A stretch of DNA of 64,000 nucleotides from Pelecanus crispus (Eukaryota; Chordata; Aves; Pelecaniformes; Pelecanidae). The stretch spans positions 45,227,498 to 45,291,497 of the forward strand of contig NC_134648.1 of the NCBI RefSeq assembly GCF_030463565.1. Direction: 5' to 3'. Numbering within the stretch: position 1 is the stretch's first letter; each line of letters begins with the position of its first letter. Both the position numbers and the translations under genes were made by a program. The notes under the pieces were generated by a model. It was given only the letters and a program-made list of their open reading frames with translations. It searched no databases and was not told the DNA's origin. Positions 41,401-52,643 of this stretch are shown here, piece after piece.

Positions 41401-44400
41401 AGTTAAGTTTTTTATAAACTTGGGAATAGCCCCAATTGACCAGTCTGTATCTGGAAATCCAGCTGCCTTTGTGTTGAACCATAAGTGTAATTAAAGGGTG
41501 TTTCCTTTTTTTTATTGGGTAAACTCCAGCAGTTCAAATACTGGCAATTCTTTGCAGTACCACTAGTGCAGCTATGTTCCTGAGACTCTTTTTGACTCAT
41601 AGTCTACTTTTAGGAATTGTTTCTTCTCTTGCCCCATCAGGATGCTCTTGCTGTCCAGTTTTTTATTTTAGGCTTTGCAGAATCGGTTTCTACAGTGTTC
41701 TTGGAAAAATTTTTGAACTCTTTTTTTTCCATATGACTTTCTGCTAACCTTCCCTTAACATCGCAAAACATTAGGCAAGAAGAGAAAGTGTTTTCATTTG
41801 GAGTTTGTAAGGGGTTGTTTAAGTTACTCGTGGTTGATATTTCTTCACTGTTGACTTCTCTACATGAAAATCTGTATGAACATAGTAGGTACATTCCTAA
41901 CTTTTACTAAATTTAATGAACTCAGCTTAACAAACAATTTTCCTTTTGGTATTTGTATCCAATGATTTGCAGGACCGGGCCAATGCATGAGAACCGGGAA
42001 AATAAAAGTGACTGTAAACAAGTAAAATTGATGAGCCAGTTTTTACTGCCCAGATGAGACATTCCAAAAAGAAATGTAAATATTGAAAAACTGAACTTGA
42101 GTTTTTCAATTTTTAATAACCTCATAATTTAATAATCAAATAAATTATGTGACATAGATGAGAAGATATGTTATTACTTAATATAGTTACTTTGAAAGTA
42201 ACATAAAAATGGTGGCTTTTGTTTGTATCTTTCAATTCTGTGTTCCAATAAGAATTCTGAAATGTATCCCCAAAGATTCAGGGCATACAATGGAGAGAAA
42301 ATGCCATTTTTATTTTACCGCTGTTTTATAGGCAGAAATTACTGCATTTGGCCTTTTCCTGCTCACGTTATGTCCTGTTTGTTTTAACTAGGGAAAGGTA
42401 GATGGTGTGCATCCAGAGAAATAGCTGGTGTCCAGCATGATCTCCTGGAAGCAGGAAGCCAGTTCTGATAGGTACTGGTTAGGCTCTTGTGCTTTGCATT
42501 AGCACCGAGACCCTATGTCTCCATGAAAACAGAGCCTTCAGTCCCTCAGAGTCAATGTTGGTAACAGCAGCTTATAGGTCAACAGTTAAAATTAATGTAG
42601 AAAATCTTCTGGTGTCCTCTCTCAGATCCTCAGATCCAGATTCATGGCATACTTAATTTGATCCACCTGCAGGTCCTTTGCTGAGAGAGGCAGTCCCATG
42701 CTTCCTGTCCTCACCACCTCCAGTGATGTGTTCCCATCAGTCACGGCCTTTGACTCAGGTCTATCAGTTGTGTGGCTGCAAGCCCAACCCTGCAAAAAAA
42801 AATTTCTTTTGTTGGATCAGTGAGCTCATGCGTAGTTGTGACATGGTTAGATCTGATGCAACAGAAGTGCAGCTCAAGTGCAGGGAATGTGCAGCTCAAG
42901 AGAGGATTAAGTGGGACCACTCCTTTGCACTGCTGTTTGGTAGATCAAACTAAATGCATTGTAAAATTGTACCCAGGAGTTGGAAGAACAATTCTTTCTA
43001 GCACCTGAAACAAAAGATAATGACACCAAATAATGATAAAGAATCACAAACAGGAGGGAAAGGAGGGGAAAGAGCAAGAGAAAGGCAATCAGAGGTATTG
43101 CAGGGAGAACAGATAATAGGGAAAAGGAAATAGATAGAAAAGAAGGAAGAGGGATTAGAGGAAAAATCAGGAGATTGTATATTGACAAATAGTGGCAGAA
43201 AATGCAGGTAAAAATTGGGAAACACTTTTCCCTGGAGGTTGAGCATACTGTCCTCAGCCTTCAAACGTGATGCTTCAGTCTCAAGAAACAGTTCTTCTCT
43301 CTTTCTGGGCAGAATTGAAATGCCATTGCTTTGTAAGCAGTCCACAGTAATAAACTGGATGCTGAAAGCCAGAACCGTTGCCTTCCATGAGCTCTGTCTG
43401 AGTGAAGTGGGAAGGGAAAGTCACAGGCACAAATGCCTGTCCTGAGAAGCATTTATTGCTGAACAGGCACAGCCCTAAGAGGCTGGTGAAAAGTCCCTCT
43501 GAAGAGAAGTTGGCGTATCAGTGAATTTGCCACCTCAGGATGTTGGTTTATAAGTGGGAGGCTAGTCTGGATGTGGCTTTCATAAACCCTTAATCCTGAG
43601 GTCACAGATTTCCTTTTACTGCTGCTTACCCCACAGGGCAGCCCAGATCACATGTAGTTCTCTAATTTCGACAACAGGTGGGGCTGAAAAAGCAGTATGG
43701 TTTAGGGCTCGGTCCTCCTCCAATAACAGCAAAGGCTTCAGTGCTGAATCATTTCCAAAAGTACGTATTACTTAAATCCCAATGTGATTCAGTTCCCTCA
43801 GCTGACTCTGAATTTCTGAAATCTCCCTACAACTCTTCCTGAGTTCATTCATGTCAATTCAAGCTGCAAGAGCTGGGAAAGGTGTATAATGGTGATGTGT
43901 TGTCTGTGTGTTTGAGAGCAGCTTCCTACAATGAATTGGATTTGGTGTTTGGTTTTTTTTTCCTTCATCATTAAGGAGCTAAATTAGTTATCTACTTAAT
44001 TCGTATTACAGTTAAGAACTGCAGAAAATGAGGGTATGCTAGAAGTCCCACTAGTCGAAACACAGATATGAAAGTGTTCCCTGTCAGTCTGTTTTTACAG
44101 CTAAGAAAATCTTTGGGTTTGCTTTGTTTTCTGCAGCTATTTGATGCTGTCAACTGCCTGGCAAAAGAGAATGCCCGGTTGCTTGTTCTGGGCCGCAAAC
44201 ACATGCTGATTAACTCTTCAAATTGGAAAAGAGAGATTATGAAGGAGATGCAGAATAAGGCAGACTTCTTCTTTGCTGAAAATATGTAAGTTTAAGAAAA
44301 TGGCTAAATGTAATGGAGATCAGCACCTGATTTATGTGCACTTTAAATCAGTATAAACAGCTGTAGTTTTAAGTACCATTACTAGTATCTCTAACTCTGT

Positions 44401-47400
44401 GTGTGTGAAAGAGGAACTTGCTAGACTTGCTTCAAAAAACAATACATATTAAAAGTTGCATTATGAAGAATTTCATCACTTAGGATCATGTTGACTTCTG
44501 TATGGTTTATTAGGATTTATAACTGTTAAAACCACTGCCAAGACCACAGTAGCCTGAACTTACAGAATACCTGATAGCATCAGCATACAGTTGTGGTCTG
44601 CTGTGTTAGCACTGCATGGCAGGAGATGAAGTTCGTGCCTGGCCAGTGTTCCTTGGTAGCCCGGGAGCGTGGAGAGTCTGGAGCGCTGACTTCCTTGCTG
44701 CTCCCAGAGGAGAGTATTTCTGTGCGTGGAAATAGACCCTCTGCCTCTCTGATTTAAGAAGTGTGACCCCCCTTATTCTTGCCCAGTCAAGCCTGTCCTT
44801 GTCTCTAAACTAGGTACTTGTCTCCGCCTCAGTGTCCCCTCTCCTTGCCTTGCTTTCCTCATACAATAAGTCTCAGTTTTCCTTTAGTTCCAGCTCCACC
44901 TAGTCTTCCCTCTGAGTTGGCCACTCTTGATCCTTCACCTGTCTCTGCCGTTTCTTCTGTGATCCCAATTCCCAGAACTTCTGATCAAGTTCCTTGTCCC
45001 AACAGCCAGTCCAAGTCTCCTCTGCTTGCCTCCTTGATTCCTGTTCTCCTTCATCCCCTCTCCAGTTCTGGCTCTTGTTCTCTTTGTTGTTGAATCACAT
45101 TGCTTTCTTTCCTGCTATCTGAGCACCAGCAAAGGGGACTCTTAGCCCAGGTTGGAAATCCTCGCTAATCTCGTGTCTTGTCACTTACTATTACCGTAAT
45201 CCACAGCAATCAAAAAGTGGTTTCAAGCAAAGTTCTGCTCAGCTTCTCCAGGTATAGGGTATCCCATGCCCACTATAAATGTATTTTTAGATATTTTTCC
45301 CTAAAATTGTTTCAGTTTAATAGCAGCTAATGTTGACTATATTTTCCAAATAATTATAGTACCTTTTGGAAGTATATTTACCCGTGTAAAGACAAAGATT
45401 TACAGATCTGTGCTATGGCCTACATTACACTTTATTATCAGTTGTGATGATTGTATTCCAACAAAGTTTTGGGGGTACCCTTAGGAGTTTTAGCAGTTCA
45501 GTTCCACATAGCACTGTTAAGTTATGTGGCAAAAGATTATATTGTTGTGCTATCAGATTGTGATAGGAGGGAAGAATGCTCTGTGCAATTAATTTTTATT
45601 GCACTCTAACTTTTGGTGCCCTGTGGCAAGCAGAAGTTCTTTCTTTTACTAGGAAACTGAGTAGTGATGGGAATTTTCAGTGTTGCTGATGAATAAATCT
45701 GAGATCAGCATTTGATTTATTTCCTGCAACCACTTACTGCCTTGTGAATGATGTCTGTCTTTTCCATTTGTTTTGTCAAGCTCTGAAGATGATGCCTTCT
45801 TGTTATATGCCACTCTTCGATCAGGCAAGCATTGCAAGTTTGTTACTAGAGACTTCCTCCGGGATCACAAGGCTTGTCTTTCTGACAGTCTGACGCGTCA
45901 TCTGTTCCGTAAGTGGCAGCGTGGACACCAAATAGTGTTTTCCCCTTCTGCAGAAGGAAAGCATATAAATTTTTTGGTAAGTTTTCTGCTGCAGTCAGAA
46001 AGCACACAGCACACATTCATTAAAGATACACAATTTCAAACTCTGGGAGAAAAAAAATTCTTGTTGGAGTCTAAGAAATTGATTTGTACCAATGGGCTCA
46101 AAACTCCCATGCTTACTGAAAATTCACTGTATTCACAAAGCATGCCACAAACATGAAAACTATCAAAAAGACAAGAAATGCTGCTGAAATGTTTAAAATG
46201 CAAATGCATGTTTGTGTATACAAATCTTTCCATTGCTGTAAAAACATAAGTGCCAATATTTTTTCATTTATTTTAAACTTTGAAATACCTTATCCTCCTC
46301 TGTAGCACTCTTATAAAATATCATGCCTCTAATTGTACAATAGAATTTATTTCATCTTCATTTTAAAGAAGCAGGAAAATACAGGCATTTCAATATTCAC
46401 TGTAATATCAGCCTAACATATGTACAAAGTTTCATGAAGGAAAGCACAGGACAGTCACGTTTAGAGTCAGTATTCAGCTGCAGAAATTACAGTCTTCCAA
46501 GCATGGTATCATCTTATAGCAGAATACTACTGTTATTGTCTAGGAGACATGTATCCTTGTGAGCCATGAAGAGTACATGAACAGGAGTGCAGCTGTTCTA
46601 AGATTCTTCTAGAGAAAAATTCACCGTGTGACATACCATATCATGCAGGTTTTTGTTATCTGGTCTGTCTGCATTGTTATTGCTACTTCAAGGAATACTG
46701 CACCTATGCAGATTAATTTTCTTGCCGCTCTGGTTAAAATTGTAAAATAATATTCATCATTACAAACAGACAATAGAGATGCAGGCTTATAAGAACGACA
46801 GCCTTTCATTCAGTGTTGCCATATATACATTTCTTTTTATAGAACCAAATACTGAATGTAGGGTTACCTGAGTAACACAGCTTTAGCTACACCTTGTTTC
46901 TTTCTTTTGTACAAAAGGGCTAGTAATTTTCACATCTTAATTCCCATACAAGTAATTTGGATGATTGATATTCCCAGTCATAGCTGTCTTCTAGGGTATT
47001 CTGAAAGCTGTCACAGGAAAGTAGACTTCCAAGACTATACATACAGAGTGATAGTATGTTCTGAGAACCATAATTGCCAACCAGTAATGTTTCTTCTGTA
47101 TTTGTGCTATATATGTTGAGTTAGTATACCTGTAACATAATAGACCAGAAAAATAGTTTCTTATATTTGTTTGACTAGACGTTCTTGAAAGTGTTAGCGA
47201 TAAACCCTTTTCTTACGTCCTCCTCAGCACTGAGCAAGTCAGTTCTGTAAAGAGATACACTGGAAAAATAAACACAAGATGTCATTAATGTCATTAAATC
47301 CTAACAGTTCAAGGCTATAAACTCCACATCCTGAGTTAATTCCCATATGATTTCATTTAACTGAACAGAAAAACAATCATTTCGCTGTTTCTAGAAATTG

Positions 47401-47817
47401 AATGCATTATGTTCAAATCATTATTATCTGGTGGAGATTGAAGACAGAATTTTAACCATTTATAATGACTCCTAGACCACAGAATACTAAAAGATGTTTT
47501 AATTTTTCCTCCAGTACTAAAATTTAGAATTTGTTTGGCGTAAGGAAGTAAATAAGAGTTGTTACAGGGATAAATCTATGGAGATTTCTAAGGTAACTGT
47601 TGGAAGTTATAACTCCCTATAACTGGTATTTTAGTAATATATTGTGTAAAGTCTAAAAAAAATGTTTTTATCTGTCTTTATCCAACAGCCTGCTCTCTGT
47701 TATGACTGTGTGGTACAGACTACAGGTGATACATGGCATATCCCCTATAAAGACGCTTTTGAGGAAAAGTATTCATATCGAGTACCAAGAAAATGGCTCT
47801 GCATTCAACAGAAATGA
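132..47817 (+). CDS. PRORP: PRORP (mitochondrial RNase P catalytic subunit), 3' part, six exons
   Basis: Joined exons are 132-179, 5236-5368, 20035-20142, 44137-44285, 45781-45976 and 47689-47817, all with GT-AG introns and compatible phases. Together they give about 253 residues ending in a stop. Family knowledge: PRORP (MRPP3) is the metal-dependent endonuclease of protein-only mitochondrial RNase P. It cleaves 5' leaders from mitochondrial pre-tRNAs in the matrix, working with TRMT10C and HSD17B10. The sequence shows a CPVC zinc half-site, the catalytic aspartate in VIDGLNV, the EDD pair and TRD aspartate, and the distal WHIPY histidine and KWLC cysteine that complete the zinc site. Human PRORP has 583 residues, so this is roughly the C-terminal 43 percent. 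The mitochondrial presequence and pentatricopeptide repeats are not in the window. All four expected catalytic aspartates are present, so the nuclease should be active. Exon order and product are well supported; transcript ends are not. Confidence 0.95.
1928..1976. repeat. 17-bp tandem repeat, nearly three copies
   Basis: Units begin at 1928, 1945 and 1962. Each reads approximately TCAAAAAAAGTAGTCCC; the second copy has one A-to-C change and the third ends in GTAGTT. Confidence 0.85.
4497..4525. repeat. Poly-T tract, 29 bases
   Basis: This is an uninterrupted T run preceded by a CT-rich segment. It could be an antisense poly-A tail of an old retroposed copy, but I recognise no source gene in the sequence downstream of it. 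Confidence 0.9.
5236..5368 (+). CDS. PRORP: PRORP exon with zinc-binding CPVC motif
   Basis: The acceptor is TTATTACAG and the donor is CAG|GTAGGT. The exon carries one base that completes a serine plus 44 codons, beginning [20 protein letters not shown] and ending FRKTSPQ. The two cysteines of CPVC correspond to the first half of the structural zinc site of protein-only RNase P; the other ligands are in the last exon. The segment from [11 protein letters not shown] to RDVIHGTD resembles the human helix leading into the nuclease core. Confidence 0.95.
9620..9686. repeat. Polypyrimidine tract with 17-bp periodicity
   Basis: This is an all-pyrimidine run starting with 11 Ts, followed by CCT/CTCCT units and two T5 blocks at 9649-9653 and 9666-9670, exactly 17 bp apart. 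Each T5 block is the centre of a perfect mirror repeat with 13-base arms. Confidence 0.9.
20000..20031 (+). repeat. (ATTT)8 microsatellite at a 3' splice site
   Basis: Eight perfect ATTT units occupy 20000-20031 and are followed immediately by CAG and the PRORP exon at 20035. The repeat forms the last 32 bases before the acceptor CAG, where a pyrimidine tract is normally found. Confidence 0.95.
20035..20142 (+). CDS. PRORP: PRORP exon with first catalytic aspartate (VIDGLNV)
   Basis: The exon has 36 full codons with phase 0 at both ends, between CAG and GTAAGT. It begins [16 protein letters not shown] and contains [10 protein letters not shown]. The aspartate in VIDGLNV corresponds to human D409, a metal-binding catalytic residue of the NYN/PIN-like fold. 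Spacing from DGLNV to the LAKEN of the next exon is 19 residues, the same as I recall for the human protein, so no exon is missing in the following 24-kb intron. Confidence 0.96.
30762..30793. repeat. Two abutting copies of a 16-bp inverted repeat
   Basis: AAGGTATGGCTACCTT occurs at 30762-30777 and again at 30778-30793. Each copy has AAGGTA and TACCTT arms that are perfect reverse complements around a 4-base centre. Confidence 0.95.
32435..32462. repeat. Poly-A tract, 28 bases
   Basis: This is an uninterrupted A run. I recognise no retrocopy upstream of it and saw no flanking target-site duplication, so I call it a simple repeat. Confidence 0.9.
44137..44285 (+). CDS. PRORP: PRORP exon, LVLGRKHML segment of the nuclease domain
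   Basis: The acceptor is TTTTCTGCAG and the donor is AT|GTAAGT. The exon has 49 codons plus two bases, starting [19 protein letters not shown], followed by [11 protein letters not shown] and ending [16 protein letters not shown] is a strongly conserved block of vertebrate PRORP. The frame is also open upstream to 44068, and an in-frame AG lies at 44099-44100. The acceptor at 44136 is preferred because it preserves the length of the homologous human segment. Confidence 0.94.
44286..45780 (+). other. PRORP: PRORP intron (1.5 kb)
   Basis: No gene or recognised repeat. A pyrimidine-rich stretch at about 44818-45090 encodes a proline/serine-rich chance frame. The intron ends in the less usual acceptor TCAAG. 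Confidence 0.85.
45781..45976 (+). CDS. PRORP: PRORP exon with EDD and TRD catalytic aspartates
   Basis: The first base completes isoleucine (AT|C), and 65 codons follow between acceptor TCAAG and donor GTAAGT. The peptide starts [20 protein letters not shown], continues [15 protein letters not shown] and ends HINFL. The DD pair corresponds to human D478/D479 and the TRD aspartate to D499; with the VIDGLNV aspartate these form the metal-binding active site. The spacing between the DD pair and TRD equals the human one. Confidence 0.96.
45977..47688 (+). other. PRORP: PRORP last intron (1.7 kb)
   Basis: AT-rich; no gene, repeat or RNA element recognised. Confidence 0.85.
47689..47817 (+). CDS. 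PRORP: PRORP terminal coding exon
   Basis: The acceptor is TTTATCCAACAG. The exon has 42 codons plus TGA, starting [20 protein letters not shown] and ending [10 protein letters not shown]. The [13 protein letters not shown] block is nearly identical to human PRORP. The histidine of WHIPY and the cysteine of KWLC match the remaining structural zinc ligands, partners of CPVC in the exon at 5236. The protein ends a few residues after KWLC, as in other vertebrates. Confidence 0.96.
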   Translation, partial: PALCYDCVVQTTGDTWHIPYKDAFEEKYSYRVPRKWLCIQQK

Positions 47818-48244
47818 TGAAGAATGTAATTGCACAAGCTGAAGCTGCTTTTTTAATCACTGTTGCTGACTAGGAGGACTCAGCAGTACAATTATGGGAT
47901 TAATGTGTGAGGCTTATAAGTAAAAAGAATTCAGTAACTGCATTTTGCCAAAATCATTCCTGCAGTAAATCTGTTAATATCAATGGTGGTCCAGCAGGGA
48001 TGAATTAGGTCCATTATTTCCATCTTTACAGGTGATTTCTGTAGCATCTCAATGTGATTTGAATTAAAACTTGTTTTTTGCTCTTGGAATTTCAGGTTGT
48101 GGTTTTTTGTGGTTTTTTTTCTCAAGCTTTTCATCTACACTGAAATTCATAAACTCTACTTCAAAGAAATTAAGCAGAACTTCCAAAGTACCTTCAAAAT
48201 GGGTACAGGTGACCTTGCAACAGTGTCACACAATGTCTGTAGCC

Positions 48245-48250
48245 AATAAA
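48245..48250 (+). terminator. Candidate PRORP poly(A) signal, proximal
   Basis: This AATAAA lies 428 bases past the stop codon and is followed within about 25-45 bases by a G/T-rich stretch (GGTATGTTTGCCGTTTGCC), the usual layout of a cleavage site. The hexamers at 48516 and 48612 are alternatives with less obvious downstream elements. Confidence 0.45.
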
Positions 48251-48611
48251 TGGAGCTAACAGGGCCAAATGGTATGTTTGCCGTTTGCCAGACACATGTA
48301 GCCCTGATACTTTCTCACACTAACTAGAATTCATTTGGTCACATAGAATGCAAAAGATTTGTTGTAGCAACATATATGAAGATTGGATTGAATGGAAGAA
48401 TTAGGAAACAACCGATGGGATCTTGTGTGGCTCTTTCACACTCTTAAATTTGCTGCTTCTGACAGGATTTCATGTCGCCAGAATAGTTTGCTCTTGGAAA
48501 TGCATTAATTTTCTAAATAAAAATTGATCATAACTAGAAATTCTTACAGGCAGTAATAGGACAAAACTGAATTTTGTACAGATCTTTTTATAAAATCTAT
48601 CCCACGTTATA

Positions 48612-48617
48612 AATAAA
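48612..48617 (+). terminator. Candidate PRORP poly(A) signal, distal
   Basis: AATAAA sits within an A/T-rich context, with another AATAAA at 48516-48521. Either could give a longer 3' UTR of about 720-830 bases. Confidence 0.35.
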
Positions 48618-49470
48618 GTAAGAAAAATAGTGTATATTACAGGAAAAGTGCTCCAAGTTATTATTCATGACTGTTTGTATGGTAAATGTTCATTTATTGC
48701 ACTTACCACTTTAATGCAAACTTTTCTGCCCCAAAACCCATGGAAATGCCACATTAATCTCAGATGAAAGATCATGGTTTTGTTACATTTGTCTTGCACG
48801 CTGAAAAACCCTGAGTTGAATCATACAGATCTTTTTGTACAGTATTTGCAGTTCTGAGCTTTTGTAGTATCCCGTGACACTCCCTCAGGACTCTTAGCAT
48901 TCAAGCATGTTCCCTGCTATTCTTTCTCACATCAGAGAGCTATCCTGACACTTTTTCTGCTCCAGGTTTGTAAACCAGCAGGTGTGATTTGCATGCAGTC
49001 ATGTCTTTCAGGTACTGTGCAGAAAGTGTAGAGGAGCTGGATATCTCTTACGGTAACCTAGAACCTTGGTTTTAAATTCATCATGTTACTGGTAGCATTC
49101 ATTACAGACCCATTTTCTGACAGAACATGCCAGCTCCTATACATCACCTGCTTTCTGGAGTCTGCCAGGGAAAGCAGAGAGATTGGAACTTCTCTTGCTC
49201 CTCAAACCGATTTACTTCTAATTTGTCAGAAGATTGTTTTCACAATCCTGTAAGTCAGAGAACCGCAATATCTCCTTGAAAATGCAAATACTGCTTTGTT
49301 AAAGTAATTGTCTTCTCCTGTACAGGACTGCTTGGTAAGCAACCGTTGCTCTGTACGGGGGTTACCCTCTGTACAAAGTTCCACAACAGTCTAAGCTGAT
49401 GTGAATCAGTGCTGTTGCGGTCTCAGTTTGCTACTAGCTCTGGTGGCCATGCAGTCCTAAGCAATTCCGA

Positions 49471-49481
49471 GCTGAGTCAGC
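49471..49481. promoter_or_regulatory. MARE-like palindrome GCTGAGTCAGC
   Basis: The T-MARE core recognised by small Maf heterodimers with NFE2, NFE2L1 or NFE2L2 is TGCTGAGTCAGCA. Here the 11 central bases match exactly, and the outer bases are A and T instead of T and A. It lies 3.3 kb upstream of the PSMA6 start codon. Function is inferred only. Confidence 0.35.
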
Positions 49482-52400
49482 TGAATGCTTTAAAAAACCC
49501 TTTAAAAAATTTGTTTTGGCTAGGCCAAAACTGGCGTCGTCATATGGAACTAGCACTGCTGCACAAGTACTGGTAGCTGTGCGGGAGCGGGGCTGAAATG
49601 TCAGGCTGCAGAAGGTGGGCCCCTGCAGCTCTGCCTTAGGTCAGCTTTAGCTGACCAGAAACTGCACCTTCAGGTTATCTATTTCATTGCGAGACATGTT
49701 CACCCATTGAATTTTGTATTTTACCTCACCCTGGTCATTAAGAGATATGCATAATATCAACATCTAACTGGAATAAATGCATCCAGTACTTCCTTCTGAC
49801 TGAGAACAGACGTGTCCCAAATCAATCACTTGGGTTTCATCTCAAAAATTGTTCTTACGGAGATACCATAATACCTTCTAAATAGTGACACTTCCTAAAT
49901 ATACATTCTTAGCGTATTTAGGGGAAGATGGAACAGAATCTGGAATTTACAACAGGAGGATGTCCCAACATTACTGTGAGAATTGTTGTGACTATTTTTC
50001 CTTGTTTGCTGCTAATACACTTTCCTGTAGATCCTTACAGGGAATTAATGGCCTCCTCTCTCTGGAACCAAAGAGGAAACGTTAGTGATCAACCTACGGA
50101 CTTTTTCAATTGCATACCACCTGTTCATATAGATGTACAGTCTCCAGAGGCTCGGTTCTGTCCGAGGTTAATTATTTGCATTTTATTGAAGATATTTGTG
50201 AAATAACATTCCTTTTGTGGAATAGTTACTTACTTGTTTTAAGTCTTCAAATTTCAGATTACTGAAACAGGGAAGTTAGAGATAACAATGAATATGAGGA
50301 TTTGCTTCTGAGTATGTAAAAAGAATTCTGGGGGGTTTCACTGGCAATAAACCCGAGAGCCAAACGTTGCAGCAACTGGTATCCCTGAAACCATGGCAAA
50401 TGACACTGACTGCCCTTTGCTAGCACACTGAGTGAGGAGAACAGGAATCGGAAGGAACTAACGCTTAGCTTAGCCTGCCACGTGCCGTGGAGATGGAGAC
50501 ACATTGGCAAGATACACTTGCGGAAGACGGAACTGATTCGGCCTACGCTATAGCTATTTTGTGAACAGCTTCATCTCCAAGCTCACCCACTTACTGTTTA
50601 CTATGTTAAAACATGTCAGTGAGAACAGTCTTCCCCAGGATCCTGCAACACAGACTTCGACTCTCATATGGTTGCTCAGATGTGATGAACACTAAATCAA
50701 AAATAGGTGATTGCTCTTCTGAAACAAAACCGTGTTTTGGAAACTGACAAAATTGCTACATAGATGGAGAAAACTTCTGGAAACTACATCCTGAAAGTAG
50801 CATGGTATTGCATGGTATTGAGCAACTATTACTCTTTCCTTGGTCTAAGTCAAATATTGAATCTTTGACTCCAAACACTTAAGTGTTTTCTCAGTTACTT
50901 TTTGGCAATCTGGCTGAATGCTTAATAATTACTTCCATTTTCCCATCCCCTTTTTCTCAAGGGAAGAAAAATCTGACATTAAACTCGTGTTACAGAATGG
51001 AAGAGCTCTGTACGTGGAAGGACTGTGAGGGCAGGAATCCTCAGCCTGGAGAAACAGAGGTCTTAAGAGACACAGAGGTCGTTAAGAATCGTGAGTGTTG
51101 TGGAGGGCATGCATTAGAGATCGATTGCTCGCTGTATCTTCCAGCACAAAAGCAGCATCAAATGGTGCTGGCAGATAGAAGGTTCAGATAAAAGGTGAGG
51201 TTTCCGATGAAACCACACAACGCGTTGTTATGCTGAGCAACTCTTTGCCACGGCATGTCGTGGATGCGAGAAGTTCATGTGAGTTCAAGGGGAGACCAGC
51301 AAGGGTTATTAAATAACCAGACACTGTCTCTGCCTTGGGAAGTCCCTCCAAATGGCTGGAGACTGGGAGAGGATTCAGGGAGGCTATCATTAAAGGCTCT
51401 CTGTAGTCTTAATACTTTTCCTTGGGCACCCACCTTTGGCCACAGTTGGAGACGGGGCATGGGGCTAGACAGACTCTGCATCTGACCCAGCAGAGACGTT
51501 CTTACATTTGCATGTTCTCTGTGTTCCAGTACTTGCATCACAGCTTTGAACATTTCATGTCTGCCCACAAAGTGCTCCCCTAACGAAGGGGACAAACTCT
51601 GTGTCCTGTAATACATAGCCAGACATTTTATTAGTATTATTATATATATATTATTCTCCCATAGCATTAATAAGCAAGGAAGACTATATTGAAAAATTCA
51701 AGAAAGCAGACTTCTAATGTATGGCACACACAAAATGCACCTGTAAACTGCTATTTCAACAAAGACTAAGCTCATCTAGTAATAATCTTCTAAAATGGAG
51801 GCGTGGATACCAAAACACAGTTTTTCAACCCTTTTAATGACCAACTTTAAAAAAAAGCCTTCCCACAAAGAGTAGGGGAAATCCAAGACGCTGAAAGGCA
51901 AAAAGAGTATATACTCATGAGTTTAAATTTGGGGAATTTCCCTTTGTACTGGACACTGATGAAAAGTCAGTCTTTCAAACATCACATTATAATGCAGCTG
52001 CGGCAACAATTACTCATTATGAGTATCTTAAACCTCTTTTTTGAGGTTAGTGTATTTCTTTGCTTTAAAATTATGCTCATTGAAGAGAACACGTGGAAAT
52101 ACTTTGTTTAGAAAATTAAGAGGGGTTTTGTTTTCCTGGCTGGCTGTACAGCTCATGATACTACTTTCCTCCAGTTTTCTGATTATTTCCGTGCGTATTC
52201 TCCAATGCACGTCGAACACGTTTGAGGTTTTCCATCAATCAGAAATCATTTGATCAGCCCGACAGCTCCCAGCTCCCCCCCGCCCGTCCCCCCGCCCCGG
52301 CTCCGACTGCCTGGCCCTCGGCTCCGCCCGCCCTTTTGCCACGCCAGCCGAAGGGGGCTGTCAGCCCCACCAGTGAGACGCGTGATAGCTGCCGCGCTGC

Positions 52401-52598
52401 AAAAGGACTGCATTTTGCTCACGACGCAGGTGAGGTGTCGCGACATGACGGCTGGCTGCCGCGAACCGGCGGCCCCCTCCGCCGGCCCCGCCCCTCAGCC
52501 GCCGGGCGGGGGGCGGTGCCTGCGCAGTCAGGGAGCGCGCGCCGCGCCCGCCCGCCCTTTGCGCATGCTCGGCAGGGGAGCGGCGGAGGCGGGCGGAA

Positions 52599-52643
52599 AT
52601 GTCGCGAGGCTCGGGCATGCGCGGTGGCGGAGGTGGAGCGTGA
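52599..52643 (+). other. Upstream ORF in the PSMA6 leader, 14 codons
   Basis: ATG at 52599 reads MSRGSGMRGGGGGA and stops at TGA 52641-52643. It lies 186 bases, a multiple of three, upstream of the PSMA6 ATG and is in the same frame. Its first five residues equal the PSMA6 N-terminus MSRGS. Whether it lies in the mRNA depends on the transcription start, which is unknown. Confidence 0.4.

Larger units (their letters stand above)
20143..44136 (+). other. PRORP: PRORP intron (24.0 kb)
   Basis: This is the largest intron in the window. It is AT-rich and holds only chance ORFs. Notable contents are a GC-richer block at about 25100-25440, T tracts at about 26637 and 36981, a perfect 16-bp double inverted repeat at 30762-30793, a 28-A tract at 32435-32462, and a MARE-like site at 38980. 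No nested gene, RNA gene or recognisable transposon was seen. The longest frames (26463-26972 and 30031-30528) show no domain that I recognise. Confidence 0.8.
47818..52256 (+). other. PRORP 3' UTR followed by PRORP-PSMA6 intergenic spacer
   Basis: The first part should be the PRORP 3' UTR. AATAAA hexamers lie at 48245-48250, 48516-48521 and 48612-48617. The rest is AT-rich spacer with only chance ORFs and a TA run near 51640-51650. A palindromic GCTGAGTCAGC lies at 49471-49481. Where the transcript ends cannot be determined from sequence alone. Confidence 0.7.

Noticed and set aside
44068..44136. Upstream extension of the PRORP exon at 44137 using the AG at 44099-44100
   Set aside because: It would insert 12 residues ([12 protein letters not shown]) between CEN and LFD. 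Without them the spacing equals the human protein, and the CAG at 44136 has the stronger pyrimidine tract.
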